Part shown: piece by piece, positions 1 through 13,400 of the stretch | Numbering within the stretch: position 1 is the first letter of the stretch | How the letters are laid out: every line of letters starts with the position of its first letter | Assembly: GCA_000708835.1 (NCBI GenBank) | Contig: DF236953.1 | Location: 112,523-176,522, forward strand | Direction: 5' to 3' | Length of the DNA stretch: 64,000 nucleotides | From: Klebsormidium nitens | Taxonomy: Eukaryota > Streptophyta > Klebsormidiophyceae > Klebsormidiales > Klebsormidiaceae | Translations under genes and position numbers: made by a program | The notes under the pieces: model-generated | Told to the model about the DNA's origin: nothing | What the model saw: the letters and a program-made list of their open reading frames with translations, nothing else | Databases searched by the model: none

Positions 1-333
1 GGGCCAAATCTGCCACATACTTTCTCCCCCTAGACAATGCTGCTCTTTAGTCGCACGCATCTGTGCGCCACGAGTACCAAGCTGCCAGCCACGGGAAAAC
101 CCCAGAACTACCTAGAGCATACTTGTTCGAACCTTGGAGCTGATGTCGAAACCCTTTAAGGTAGGCAGCAATTTCAGAGCACCAAAAGTTCTTGTACATA
201 CTTGAAAAACGCCCAGCACACAATCAAGACCTTTGGCAGCTTCATGAGTCGTTTTGCACCTCAGCCACCTTCCAATTTGAAAGTTGCATAAACACAGTTG
301 GGTCTGAGTCAGACTCATGTTGCAGTCACGTAC
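1..333. other. Left edge: intron and unresolved 3' part of the REase-kinase gene
   Basis: The minus-strand kinase-like gene must continue here, because its last resolved exon ends with a canonical GTACGT donor at 332-333 in phase 0. A minus-strand open stretch at about 195-280 ends at a plausible donor (CAA|GTATGT), but I could not find an acceptor in the right phase, so no exon is claimed. The catalytic loop of the kinase would be expected in this stretch or beyond the window. Confidence 0.4.
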
Positions 334-3300
334 CTGCGCCAAAGTCTGCACTGGTAGCTCTCGGGTCAGTCTGACAGCGACAGGGACGAGAAGCAGCGCG
401 TCCCACTCACAATCGTTGTAGGTGCACGTGCCGCGCGCGAGAAGCTCTACAACATGCGAGACCTCCTCCCGTTGCCCAAGCTCGATGAGAATGTCGCCCT
501 GCAGTCGGAAGAGAAGCATCTTGAGCATTCGGGGCAAAGAAGCTACAATGGAGTTGCTAATGGAACACGCGGATGACGCAAACTCCCACACTTGTGCCCT
601 TTCCTTACAACAGTCGACGGTCATTCATGCCTTCTTCGCATTCAGAATCTGTTGCAGGCTCGTTCGACATGGTCTCATGGTTACACTGCAGAACACTCGA
701 AGCTAGAAACTCGACTTGAAGGTGAAGGTCTGATTCCAGGAACGAGAGTACGGGTCTAGGTTGCTGGAAATCCCCAGTCTTAGTATATTGAAGGTGTCTC
801 TGAAGCAATCGAAATTGGCCGTTGTTCTCTTCAGATGACATGGGGGTCCAAACCTGGCAAGAGGTTTAGGAGGACGTCGAACGGTACAAGGGAGGGAAGA
901 CCAATTTTTGGAAGCTTCACCACTAAGACAGCGGCTAAGGGCGCTCTGAACCACTCGAAAAGGGCTTGAGACGAAGCAGGATAGGGTCTGGAGAGCCATT
1001 TGGGCTTGGTGCGCTTGGTACCAGAAATGCTTACCTCGTGCTCAGAGTGACAGAGCTTCAGGATGCAGTTGTCGTAGCCTGGGGTCGAGGCTTTAAACAC
1101 TACACTCCCCACCCTGTTAGGTGCAGTACCCTGAACTGCCCGCAACTCTCCCCTCCTCAGTAGCTCCAGATTTGAGACTTCCCTCGGCAGATGCACCACC
1201 GGAATCTCTGGCTGCAAAAAGCCAAGGTCGCTGATGTCCGTTGCCAAGAGCCTAACCAGGAACCTGAAACCCATGGACTCAGGGCTTATGCTGAAAGGAA
1301 GAGAACCTGTGGTCTGCACCGTCCAGCTCTTATCTTGACCACGCTGCACCTGAACGAACTCGATTGAGTTCATCGTCAACCCAAACGAAACAACCCGCTG
1401 CCTGTCAGGCTGACTGTCGAGTATTGCCGTTGCTCTGCTGATCAGCTGTCCAAACATGCTGTCGAGCTCATCCATGCCCCCCCCAACTTTGAACTCCCCT
1501 ACAGAAACTAGTTGCGTCCAAGCGACTAGAGCTGCTGCAAGTATGCTCACATCTGGTCTGCCAACAGGGTGGATGAACTGGTTGCTAGAACTATGAGTGT
1601 CTCTGACGATGAACTTTGCTTTCAGCACTTCGACTGCGGTTTCTATCATTTTTACTGCCGCTGGTTGCATATGGGAATCTTCTTTGAACCGTGGGAGTCT
1701 GGCAGCTGGAATGCAGTCTGCAAGCGTGTAGCCGGGCAGTTTTGACAGAATAGGGAGCGAAGGGCTGGGCCCTTTCCGTTTCTTATCTGTAGAGAAAGGA
1801 ACGCCCGTTTTAGCTGGATTAAGCAAGGCTTCTCAAGGCAGAGCTGAAGACTCTGGCAAAAGAATGACGGGCCTAAGTGCTCAATGGACCATATGCAAGC
1901 CTGCGTGGGAACTGCTGTCTTTTGACGACAGAAGTCCTTGTGAACAAAGGAAGCCGGCAACCAATCCCTGCAGGAACAAATCCTTCACTGCCACTGCTGA
2001 TATGACAGCAAAAAGTTGATGACTCACTTGAAGGAGCGGAAGGTCCAGCCTCGTCTTCGTCAGCCTGGGGGGACGTGACAGGGACGTACGCTAGGCCCGT
2101 CTGCTTCTTGTCCGGGAACTTCTCCAGCACAGCGTCGGCTACTTCATCCAGGGTGTCGTTAGCAACAGCAGCCAGGAACGTGAGATCCTTGATCTTGTTG
2201 GCCTTTGCCCGCCAGATCTGCATGCAGAAGTGGAAGAGTCAGTTTCTGCACAGATGCTCGTAAGCAACATATAAGGGGCCCACCAGTTCAGCCATACAAA
2301 ACTAACTCACAGACTGATGAACACCTGACCTACTGGGTACAGTGCTTGGCGTGCCTATCTCAAAACCTGACCTGATCAGAGAACCTACTCTGCCAATGTC
2401 GGCGTCTGTCTTTGACGTCCGAGTGGAGGTGTACACTTTGAGTTGTAGATCAGCAACTGCCGCCTGCATCCGCTGAAAGTCCTCAGCTTGCGCTGACTCT
2501 TTCTGTGGGTCTGCACGAAAAGCAGGTAGGGGCTGTCATACAAAAATGGCACTATCCAGCACTGCTGAGGTACCAGCCTCAATCGACCCATAAGCAACTT
2601 TCTGTCAGCCCCCCCCATGCTGTGCAATTTGGCAGGGTCTGCCAACCATCAAAATCTTTGAAAAGGAGCAGCAGGCAGCAGTCCAGGCCAGAAGTCCTCA
2701 GAGCACGCCAGTGGGTCTTTTCTGATATGCTCAAGAAGAGCAGGCAAAACTCTCAGGCGACTCGATTTTCCTTAAATTGTCAGTGTTGGCTTTGATTATT
2801 GACGGCGATGATATGCTCAAAGATGCGCAAAGTTTTTGAAGACGCAGCGACCATGCTGACAGACTCTTCCTGCCTCTTTGTTTGCGATCATCGTTTTCGC
2901 ACTTTCTCTGCTGGATCACAGGCAAGTAAGCATTCAAGCTTGCACCTGCCCGAACCATAGAAAGATCTTGGCATAAAGCTTGCAAGAGGGGTCAATTGAT
3001 GATGCTAAACTTTTTCCACCCTGACAATACCTTCATTGTGCGCTCTGTTGCAAATGGGACTGATCAGAAACATGTTGAGCAATGTCTTATCCCGAGCAGA
3101 GGCTGCCATGGATGCTGCAACCCGACAATTCCCATACCAAACCCCCAGCTCAGGGATTATGTGACCTCTCATTCTGGCCTGACAGGTGAAATAACCCTTG
3201 ACGCAGAGGAACATGCTCCAAACAGGCACCAACACACCGGAGGGATGGTGTGTATCACTGCGTCCCCTATGAACCAGAGAGCTCCGGCACTCTGCCCAAA

Positions 3301-3538
3301 TGCAGGCATGCACGATTGCTATTGCATAAAGGGGAAACCAACCTGCAGGCTGCAGCCGAGCCTTCTCCTCAAGCAGAAGGTTCAGACGCTGCTCCAGGGA
3401 GGCCAGACGCTGCTCCAGAGCCAGACGCAGTGCTGCACCATCGGCTTGTGCCTTGACAACTTTGATCTCGTCCTTCACTTCCGTAATGTCTGCTTCCACT
3501 TGCTTGATCTTTAGCTCAACACCCTCGATGGAACTCAT
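334..3538 (-). CDS. PD-(D/E)XK nuclease-like domain fused to protein-kinase-like domain (partial, runs off left edge)
   Basis: Five exons with matching phases: 3538-3343, 2510-2389, 2217-2028, 1813-1035 and 498-334. The ATG at 3536-3538 opens a coiled coil (about residues 1-105, heptad-like Leu/Glu/Lys), followed by a short globular segment and an acidic linker. Residues about 218-330 carry the hallmarks of a restriction-endonuclease-like fold: GRPDV with Asp257, then VGEFK with Glu276 and Lys278, then FGQ with Gln292. A kinase N-lobe starts near residue 405: a Gly-x-Val strand, the presumed ATP lysine in CILKLC (Lys422), a helix-C-like segment ending SHVVELL, and a hinge-like hydrophobic strand LLLVPV. 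This nuclease-plus-kinase order is known from eukaryotic effector-type proteins (Crinkler and FunK1-like families); the assignment here rests on motifs only. The kinase HRD and DFG regions lie in unresolved sequence to the left. Function could be defence, host-microbe interaction or a domesticated mobile element; none is shown. Confidence 0.66.
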
Positions 3539-4459
3539 TTTCGACCCTCTCCTGCTTTCCCTTGCAGAATAAGATGCCGCCTGTCCGCCTTTAAGAAGAG
3601 TACTCAGCAACCCTGGCCCAACCCCAGTAAAGATCAGGAAGACCCTGAATCTGGAAATGCAAAATTGGGCAGCGCTTTCCCGTCTTTAGTGAGCTCTGCT
3701 CCCCCACGCCTTGTTGTGTCTGAGTCGAACCTGCATGTGCGCCTTTGAATGATTGCCTATTGTGGCGCTGTGGAGAAGAGATGACAGCGCAAATTTGCAT
3801 TCGGTTCTAACCTTGGCCATGCTCATTGCTGCCTGCCTGCCACATGACAACGGTCTAGCACGGTTGGAGCGCGTATGAGCGCATGGCACATAGCTTATGC
3901 GAAATGGACTTGGCCGGGGTGGAGTTGGGTGGAAATGCAAGGTCGCGCCAACTGGTTTATGCGTTGGGCGGCCGCGCAAGTCCGAGTCGAAGGGTTTCTT
4001 GACGCTTTCAAATTTTGGCGGGAACAATGCAACAGTTCCTGACAGCTAGTCAACCGTGTCACAACCTGGAGCTGTTAAAACCCCCTCGGTCGTGTACCAT
4101 GACCCCCTGTAGCATGTAGGAATTGGGGCAGTCGGGTTTTACACCTGCTAACCTCCATGACAGGAAAACCTCGGAAAGAAACGATCGTGAGCTCTTTCCA
4201 AATTCAAAAGCGAAGTTTCAGAACGGTGCCACAGTGCACTCGATGCAAGGTCAGCTTTTATTGGTAGGTACCTAGAAGCTTTTCAATCTCAAAAGTGGAT
4301 CCTGGAAGGATCCTGGAAGACGCAGGGAAGCAGGGCTGGTGGCCGGAAGGAAGCTGACAGTGATTGTGGCAGCACTTCCTGCATCTTCCGGCCTACTTGG
4401 ATTTGGCGGAGCCGCTGAAAACCAGGCAAAGGCGCTGGCCATTAAATACGACGGGCAAA
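3539..4459. promoter_or_regulatory. Divergent intergenic region between the REase-kinase and SNF2 genes
   Basis: This 0.9-kb gap separates two start codons facing away from each other, so both promoters and 5' untranslated regions should lie here. I see no clear TATA box. A short direct repeat (GGATCCTGGAA twice, near 4296-4317) lies shortly before the plus-strand start. Nothing else stands out. Confidence 0.4.
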
Positions 4460-7400
4460 ATGGATCTGCAGGGGCACATCAAAAGACACTCTGCCATGTC
4501 CACTAATAGATGTGCAAACATCGACAGCAATGACAGCTTTGCTGGCAAAGAGAATAAGAGACCTTTCCAGGATACCTTGTCCCAGACCGAGAAGAAAGCA
4601 CGGGTGGAAAAGACTGGTAGTGGCAACTTTCTAGGGGGATCGAACGATGATTGTGAGGTGTTGACAAGGCAGCCCGGACAGCAACTCTTTCCTCTGAACG
4701 AGAACGTCGACGATGATGACGATGTTGTGGTGACTGGAGTCAGCGGATTGTGGGCTTTTGATCTGCCTCATTCAAGGGATCAGTGCACGAAATATCCCTT
4801 TCTGCAGAAAACGTCTATATACAATCAGAACTGTTGCAAGCAGGTTAGCATCTTCTTCAACATCTTATCGATTCTTTGAGCTTCTGAGCCCAGTTCTGGC
4901 TTTGCATGATCGCATAGTATTTGACGTCCTTTTGAAAATCCAGAAAGATATCTCTCAAATTGAACATCTTTTGGCTGAGGGTCTTGGACCAAAGGCGTAT
5001 GAGACTATTTTCAGAGGGAAGACAAGAGAGCTTTTTGGTATCATGAGCCTCAGCAGATGAGACTCCAGTGCATTGCAAGTAGTAGTCTGGTTGAGGAAGT
5101 TTTAAACAGTTCTTTTGAGTTTTGACGAGGCACTTGGACTCCATTGCAATGTGGCTTGCCAACCTTGATTCAGACAATTATGTGATCAAACTTATTAGGC
5201 TGTTCCTCTTATCAATGCTGACCATGTTTTTGCTTGCAGTGCTACTGTTTCGTCTGCGATAGGCCTCAAGCGGAGTGCATCAAGTGGGGGACTGGCAGCC
5301 AAGCCAGCGACCACTGCAATGCATATGACTCCTGGGAGTGGCTGCTAAGGAGGGCGGCCATGGGACGAAGCACTGGCGTTGAGGACTCTGATTACGAAGA
5401 AGATGACGAAGAAGATGACAACATGGATGATGAGTGAGTTGTTGTTTCACTGAAGCCCCTCAATAGATGACCATGTAGACCTTGCAAGACTGCCTTTAGC
5501 ATGCCAACTGACGACCGAATAGCACTCTTTCTGAGCTACGTAGAGGTAGAAACCGTCCTTCTCTTGTTAATCTGGAGCTGCCTGGCTCGGTCCTGGTACG
5601 TTTTCACGTCAACTTCTCTGATTTTGTATTGTCAAATTCACTAGTCCCCAAGGATGAATCTAGAAAGCTTCAAAACTTGTTCGGATGCGATCAGACAGTT
5701 GCCTTTCTGAGAGCATCCCTGGCCAAAACATCAAATGAATGGGGCAGTAGACAGCCGCATGCAGAACTCGTGGAGCCTGATATCTTTCCACTCTGTAGGT
5801 ACATCCCGCTTGGTATTGTCTGCATCCCTCTGGCTGCGAAGGGGAAGCATGATCTTGTCAAGCTGCCCCCCACCCACTCTGAGAATTTACCATGGGCCTT
5901 TTTGACCAGGAGTGGTCTACGAAGAGGGGGGAGTTTCAACCACTGAAGGAGATGGTGTAAGCGGGCCACACTTGAATGTGCATGTGCACGGTCATTTTGA
6001 CTCCTTGGAATTGTTGGCAGGTGGTTTTTTGAAGAAGTACTTTGTCCACACAAGATAGGGGGAGAAGGCCAGTCCCATCAAGTAGTTCCTGCAAGTGTTC
6101 TGGAACTATCAGCAGACAGCAATGTATCGAGGCCTCAGGGGTGCTTTGGTCTTGAATCAAGTGGTAATGCAGAAGCTTATAGTCAGATGTTGCAGCTGCG
6201 ACTGTTGAGCATTCTCGGTGTGTGACTGAGAACAGTGTCGTGCTTGTAGCTACTTCCGCCTTGACACTGGCGAGTAAGACCTGCCTCATGACAAGCGGCC
6301 CAAGGAAAAGGAGCTGGAAGGAGTTCTGAAGGAGATTAGGTAAGTGCAGTCAGCTCAAGTTTGGTGATTTCCCAAGAGGCGTCTTCAAGGCTTGCAATCC
6401 AACTACTCATGTGCCCTATATTATGATTCCAGCTAGCTCAATGTAGATATTCCGCTTGCCGTTTTAACTAATGCCTCCTAAGCATGTCAAAATCTGATAC
6501 TTTTGGCAGCAGTGGCAGCCTCCGGAAAGGAGTCGTGTGTAGCTTCAGCTAGACAGAGCTCTGTAGGATTTTGAAGAGAGTAGAGGATCTTTGAAAGCTT
6601 TTGTTGGATGTGCAGGTCCCTCGCACCCTTTGAAGGTCTCAACTGCAGCACAGAGCTCCATGTCGCTTTGACGATTCATCCCAATGAGACCTCTGCTCGC
6701 TTCGGCGTCGTCAAGATCAAGGTCTCCCTTCGGCGCTCCTCACTTGAATGGGACGAGAAGTTGAAGCTTGGCAAGGTCCTGGCTTACCTTTGCAAGGACA
6801 CTGATCCTGCACTCCAAGAACGAGTGGACGAGCTGAGGTAGGAGATGTTACCAAATTTTGAATGCACCTGAGAGCTTTGTTGCCGGTAATCATTTTTGTT
6901 GTATCTTTTTGCCCTTCCCTGGCAACTATTGCTCTATTCTCGTTGCATCCCTGAATCATAAGGCTTGTGCCAGCATGTATTCCTGCAGTATGCTAAATAA
7001 AGCTCTTCTACCCTCATTTGCAGGCAAGTGAAGCAGGCTGCGGGGGATATCAAGAGCTTTGCGGACTTGCTAGAGAAGGTACAAAGCAACAGCGTGTCTG
7101 AGGAAGAGCAGCCGGACGGGCTGGCCGAAGGCGTTACCTTGCGTCCATACCAAAAGCAGAGTCTGTGCTTCATGCTGGACAGGTAAGGCTCTTACTGTCC
7201 ATCTCAGCCCCATGCAGTTGTCTTGACCTAGATCCTTTTCAAAGATAGCGTCTGCTGTAGTCTTCAAATGTCGGCCCCTTGACAAGCTGTGTTGTTTAGC
7301 GTGCTCCAGTTCCTGATGGTCTACCTGACCCGTTTCAAAGCTTCCTCTGACCCCAGTTTGCCCTAGGAAGTGTGACACTAGCTTTGCGGTTAACTTGATG

Positions 7401-10400
7401 AGCTCAAGATCTTTCAAATATGTGATTGTCTTACTCGGTCCCTTCAAGCTGCTATAGCGTGTGTGGCGGGGCGCATCGTTTGGTTTGACGTCAGAAGGCG
7501 AGAATTCTGGCTGCATTCAAAACTCGTTGCTCATCCATTGTAAAGCCCCCTACAGAATTTGACTCCCTGTTCGTTTTGTTTTGCAGTGAAAGGCGGGGGT
7601 CGGGCTTCCGCGGGCTCCTCTGGCACAAGATCCCGGGGGCTGGGACGCCTGCAAAGGACGTCTTCTTCTGTCCTGCCTTGCGGTTGATGAAGTTGGAAGA
7701 CAAGGGCAAGGTTTGGCCGGCTACCACTGGTGGCTTCCTGTGCGAGGTGAGGGTTCCTACAGTCGCATCTGGAGCCTGCAAGGAGCAAGTGTCTCCCTCA
7801 CGTTGAATCAGAGTTATGTTGAAAGGAAGTCTTCTTTGATGCGGCATCAGCGCCTCTTGGAAAGCTTGGATGCGTCACCGAGTGAAAACAACATGCGCAA
7901 GCGTGCCAGTGCCAGGGAACTTCCGGTTGAAGTGACATCCGAAGCTCTCCCACGTGACACGCCTCTGCTTGTTATGAAATCATTTGGACAACAATTCTAT
8001 GCATCTTGGTCGAAGCTGGGTCCAGCGACATGCCGCCACACAACGAAGGTAGAACCTCTATCGAACTCCTTCCTTGTCCAGGAAATGGGCCTTGGAAAGA
8101 CCGTCTAGGTCCTGGCCCTCACCGTTGCCAACCCGCACCCCAATCCCCCGCCGCCCCCTGCCGGGCCCCCCCTCTCGCGGGGGAGGCGCCTCCCGCAGAT
8201 CCCCGACGGCGGGGTGCCGTCAAAAGCGACGCTGGTGGTCTGCGCGGTCTCGTTGGTCGGCCAGTGGATCAACGAAGCGGAGAGCAAGCTCAAAGGCCCC
8301 ATCAGCATGTACAAGTATCACGGATCCAGCCGCCATACTGACCCGTTCTTCTTGGCCGGTCACGACATCGTGAGAGAGCATCTCATTTCCTTCTCGACTT
8401 TGTTCTCGCATGTGTACTTGACTGCGGTAATTGTTCTGTGTACCAGAATCTTGAAACTCTCAAGCGATCCGATCTGTAGAAGAGTTCTCGCTCTTCCTCT
8501 ACTTTCTCGGCTGTATACGCACTCAGAGATCCGCAGGACCAGCTTCAAGCAGCGGCCATGTCTCGATCGTGATCTCTTCTACAATAGCTGCTTGAGTTGC
8601 CACCCTTGAGGTCTTTCGTGTTTACTGGCAAGAATGACGTGACGCCAGGTGTCAGACGGCTTCGACGTGTCTCGCCAGTCGGCGCGTAAAGCCCCTCATG
8701 TTCAGTTTGTAAACTTGACCCGCATGTCCTACCGCTGCAGGTGATTACCACGTACGGAATTCTCGAGAAGGACTACGGTGCTCTGACTGGGCAGGTTGTG
8801 GGGTCTATGTTCGACGGCAAGCGCCTCAGCGAGGAGGACAAGGCCAGGCTGTCGCCCCTCCACGCCATCAACTGGTGGCGGGTCGTACTGGATGAGAGCC
8901 ACACGGTGAGCGATTTTTCCGGCCCAGTCCTGGAGGCGTGTTGCCCTTACTCTGAAGAATGGAATTGACTTCATCGAGAGTTCGAAAAGCTATCCTGACT
9001 TGCGGTTGACGATGTAAGGAGAGGTGCAATCAATATACCTAAGTGCGATTAGTGCCGCCTCTGATTTAAGGCACCGTTCATATTTCGACGGACACTGTCG
9101 CTGATAGACGTTCTCTATGCCCGCTCTGCCTCGACCTGCCGGTTGACCTCCTCTACTCGGTCTGCGTGCAGGTGAAAGATCCAACAGTCCAGCAGTCGCG
9201 CGCCTGTGCCGCGCTCAAGGCCGATCGACGGTGGTGCTGCAGCGGGACGCCCATCAACACCAGCATCTCGGACCTGTACGGACAGTTCGTCTTCCTGGGG
9301 CTCGACCCCTTGGACGACCGCCAAACGTTTCTGGACGAGATCAGCAGGCCCTTCGAGAGGTCGCTTCTTCTGACGGGGTGCAACGTGTTTAACAAGTCGA
9401 AGGCATCGCTCGTGTTCCTGCTGCGGAAGGTGAGCTACAGACGTACTGGTTGTGTAGCCTAGAAGGATTTCCTGCAACCGCTTGGAGCTGATCTTTGAGA
9501 CCAGTGTCTTGGAGTTTCTTCGAACCAGAGTCTGGAAGAAAGCTTGGAGAGCCAGAGTCTTTCCATCTTGGAAACGGAAAGAAGAGCCCGAGAGTCGTGG
9601 CCTCCGTTGATCGCTAGAGAGATTCATACAGATGCGCCTCATCATTTACACAAAGTGAAGTGAATACTGTTTCGACATGCTTGCGGCGTGAAAGGTCTTT
9701 GTGCTGCATTCGAGTTTGTCAGCTCATGTGGCTTCTGAGGGACGTTTGTTTACGTACCGTCAACAAGCTCCTCGTCTCGCCCCAGGTAATGGTCCGCCAC
9801 ACCAGGACCCAGACGATCGCCGGAGAGAAGTTGCTCGTCCTCCCGCCGAAGACTCAGGTCGATATGCCCGTACACTTGTCCCCGGAGGAGCGCACGTTCT
9901 ACGATACCGCGGCAGCTGGGGCCAAGGAGCGCTTCGCCAGATACCGCCTCCTCGGGCCGGAGTACATCAGCAAGCACATGCTGAAGATCATGGCGCTTCT
10001 TCTCCCGCTGCGCAGGTTAGACATGGGCCTGTCACTCTGGTTCCAGCACAGCACTCCGCAATGTAGTCAAAATATGTCACGAACTCTGAAAGAATCAAAT
10101 AATAGACAATCGCTTCTGGCATTCAACCTCCCAACTATCGAATTTACGAGAAGTTTTTGCCGGAGCCGTGTGGGTAGCTTTCATTGTCAGGTGCGTGTTT
10201 GTTGCGGGAGACTCCATCTTAAAGCGGAGTCCCACCCTAGACCTATCTATCAATGCTCACATGCATTGGATGTGTGGAAACGGACCTCGTTCGTCTGCCA
10301 TCTTTTGAGCAGATCAGACCCCGCCGCGGTTGCGCGGGGGCTTCATATGTTACCTTACAGGAACTGGAGCCAGCTTTCTGGAGGGCATGCTTCGTTGAAG

Positions 10401-13400
10401 TCGGCTGTCAATTTTTGGCCCCAGCAAGAGCTTTGTGAGAGTTGCGAAGGGTCGCGGCCACTACTTACGAACCACACCACTCTTTCAGAATCAGACCCTA
10501 TGAGTATGATCTGATCATTGACAGTTGAAGCCGAGATTCTGACTGCAATCTGCGTTCTCGCACTCAAAGGTTCCTCAATTTTGCAGGATCTGTAACCGAG
10601 GCGAAATCGTCCTTCCCAGCAGCTCGGACGGCAACATTCAGGAAGAGGACGAAGGCTCACGCATCGCCGGGCTCCCGAAAGCACCAGTGCCGTGTTCTAC
10701 AAACACCCCCCCGGATGCAGAGTGCGGCATATGCCTCGAGGTCATGGAACGCCCGGCCAAAACGCCATGCAACCACTGGTAATTTTACAGCTGCAGGATT
10801 GGCATTCTTCTTAACCATCTCTTTTGCCAGCCTTTCAAATGCTTCATACGGTTGGCAGGGACCGTCCTTGAAGTTGCTTTCGTTAGGCGCATGCTTTTGA
10901 GCACTTGATTCTTGCGGCGTTCTCTATCGAGAGGGATCACAGAGCGAGGGCAACGGACACTCGGAACTTCGTCCTCCGCCTGTTCCCTCATCCTCAAACC
11001 GGAGTTCGGTTCTCTATACAAGTCTCAACACCCTTGCAAAGTCTCTCCCAAATGTATCAAAGTTCTCGATTGTTGCGACTCGGAAAACCCATCACGGCGA
11101 GAATATTCACGCTTCCCACAGTTCTGGCTTTTCACAATGTCGCTCGAATCATTCCTGAAAAGCTGTAGACATAGTTAGCTGCTCCTGTAACACAAGAAAG
11201 TCAACCCTAAAAGTAACCTGCTTCACCCCACCCTAAACCTCCATAGTAACCCCACCCGTCCCTGGCTGGTAGCTCACTATACCTGAAGCTTACTACCTAT
11301 ATTTAAGCCGAAGTTTATACCTTCGCAGGTTCTGCCATGAGTGCCTGACGGGCGCGCTCGACTCGGGGCCGTCCCAGGGACGGTGCCCTCTCTGCCGGCA
11401 GGAGACGGCCGCTGATGACGTCATCGAAGGCGAGCTTCCCGGCACGAGCACAGCGGTAGGCCCGTACCTGGGAGCTGACGAAGGTACGCCGCGTTTTTAA
11501 ACCTCCTCTTTTAGGCGTCTGCTCTGTTTGAGATTGTGATGCGCTTCTTAGAGTTCTGTTCCAATTCTGCTCCGCTCAATCTGCTTCTAGTATCCTGGAT
11601 TGCGCAGCTGTGCTGAGCGAAGGAGTGGTCCACTCAGATTGAAGATCTCAGTGTTTACGTCGGACAGGAAGAATGAAGCCAGAGGACAAACATAAGGTCG
11701 ATTTTTCCCTCTTGGATCCTCCTTCTGTCTCTCTGCCCACTAGCCCTTCTTGTTAAGTAAGAGCAGTCCGTCCAATGAATTACCTATCGCAAGCCAGTGC
11801 TTGAACTCAGCACTGGTTAATCTATACGTTCTCAGCAGTTGATTGATCGGTTAAAGCTGCAAACAGACAGCCGACGTCTCGTCCCTTTGACAACAACAAA
11901 TCCCAGATCGTAACCGTCGCTCTAATATGTCGCGCAGACGCGATTTCCTTTGCTGAGACCTTCCCCCAGGTCCTTGACGCTGGTCTTTGACGTCTTGAAA
12001 GTCAAAATTTTGAAACCCTGTTTATTCCTAATTCTTTATTTGCTACAGGCGAAGGAGGCACTGGCATTGCTCCTGCAATTGCTCCCTTCCTGGTTGAGTC
12101 GAAGCTGAAAGCGCTGCTCGAGGATCTGCAGAAGACCAGAGAAACGGATCCCACTGCTAAGGTAAGCGCACATGGACGACAGACAGCCTTTCGAGACCCG
12201 CAGTCTAGTTTCAGAGTCTGTGAGATTGCGGATTGAAAACCCAGAAAGATCCGCTGCATAAGAGAAAGGCCGAGCCGGGCTCCTCAGTGCGGTGCTGACA
12301 GGAGCGTATCCGTACGAGCTTAGTGTCAACAGACATCCTCCCCTGTCAACAAACATCCTCAAAGTATCGACAAGCTCTCAGGTCAAGCACAAGCTGCGTG
12401 TGGACTCTTAAGTTCCCTACGAGCTCGAAATGCAAGTTTACTGTGTCACGATCCACTTTTGACCCCTTGCTGACGTCATCTCTTTCGTTAGCAAGTTCTT
12501 CCCTTTCAGCCGGTCTCTGAGTTCTGGTATTGCAGCCGATGACTGTGATTACCGTAACCCCGATCCTGTCAGCGGGCAGATTGCTGACGTCATGCTGACG
12601 TGCTTTGCGCAGGCGCTGATCTTCAGCCAGTTTATGGGCACCATCGACTGGCTCAAGAAGCGGCTGACGGAGGCTGGCGTCACGTACCGCTACATCAGCG
12701 GGGACATGCCGCTCAAGAAGCGCCCCCAGGCCATCGAGCAGTTCCAGCAGGTGCGCTGACGCTTATTCTGACGTCATCATGCATTAGACACCTGCGAGAG
12801 CGCCCGCCCAAATTCCACGGCTGACCTCAGCTGTTGCGCCGTCCCTTGTTGCAACGACGCTTCGGACAGCTTTGTTCAACCGGAGGGACGACGCGATTGC
12901 TCACAAAGCTCGTTACGCTTGCTTTGTCCTCGTAGCGAAATTGCCCCTCAGAGCTTTGCATTTGCTTGTATTTCGACTTGCCACCAGATCGACGTTGACT
13001 GAGCTTCTTTGCGAGCCTCCTCCTTCTTGACCGTTGTTTTCGCTTACCTTTCTCCGGTCTGCTTATCTTTCGCAGCTTTCCTCCCGCCTTGTTTCATTTG
13101 TCGGCTTATGGACATTCTTTCCGCCCTGTCTCCCGATCGGCTCCCCCCGCTTTCAACTTCCCCTCCGTTCTCCTTGATTCGACCACGAGCTTTTCATAAG
13201 TTTTTAGACTGAGCTGCATGCCCTTTGCAGGACCCGCCCACGACCGTCTTCTTGCTCTCCATTCGGACCGGCGCCGTGGGCATCACCCTGACGTCAGCGT
13301 CCGTAGTCTACCTCCTGGAGCCCGTCTTGAACCCTGCGGTACGTTTGGCTGTGGTCTCGGCCCGCCTTCAAGCGGCACGTGGATCAGGAGAATCACGTTG

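Noticed and set aside
831-1826. A single 331-codon intronless gene
   Set aside because: Its first codon would be TTG, and its end runs past a clear GTAAGC donor; the middle is one exon (1813-1035) of the multi-exon nuclease-kinase gene.
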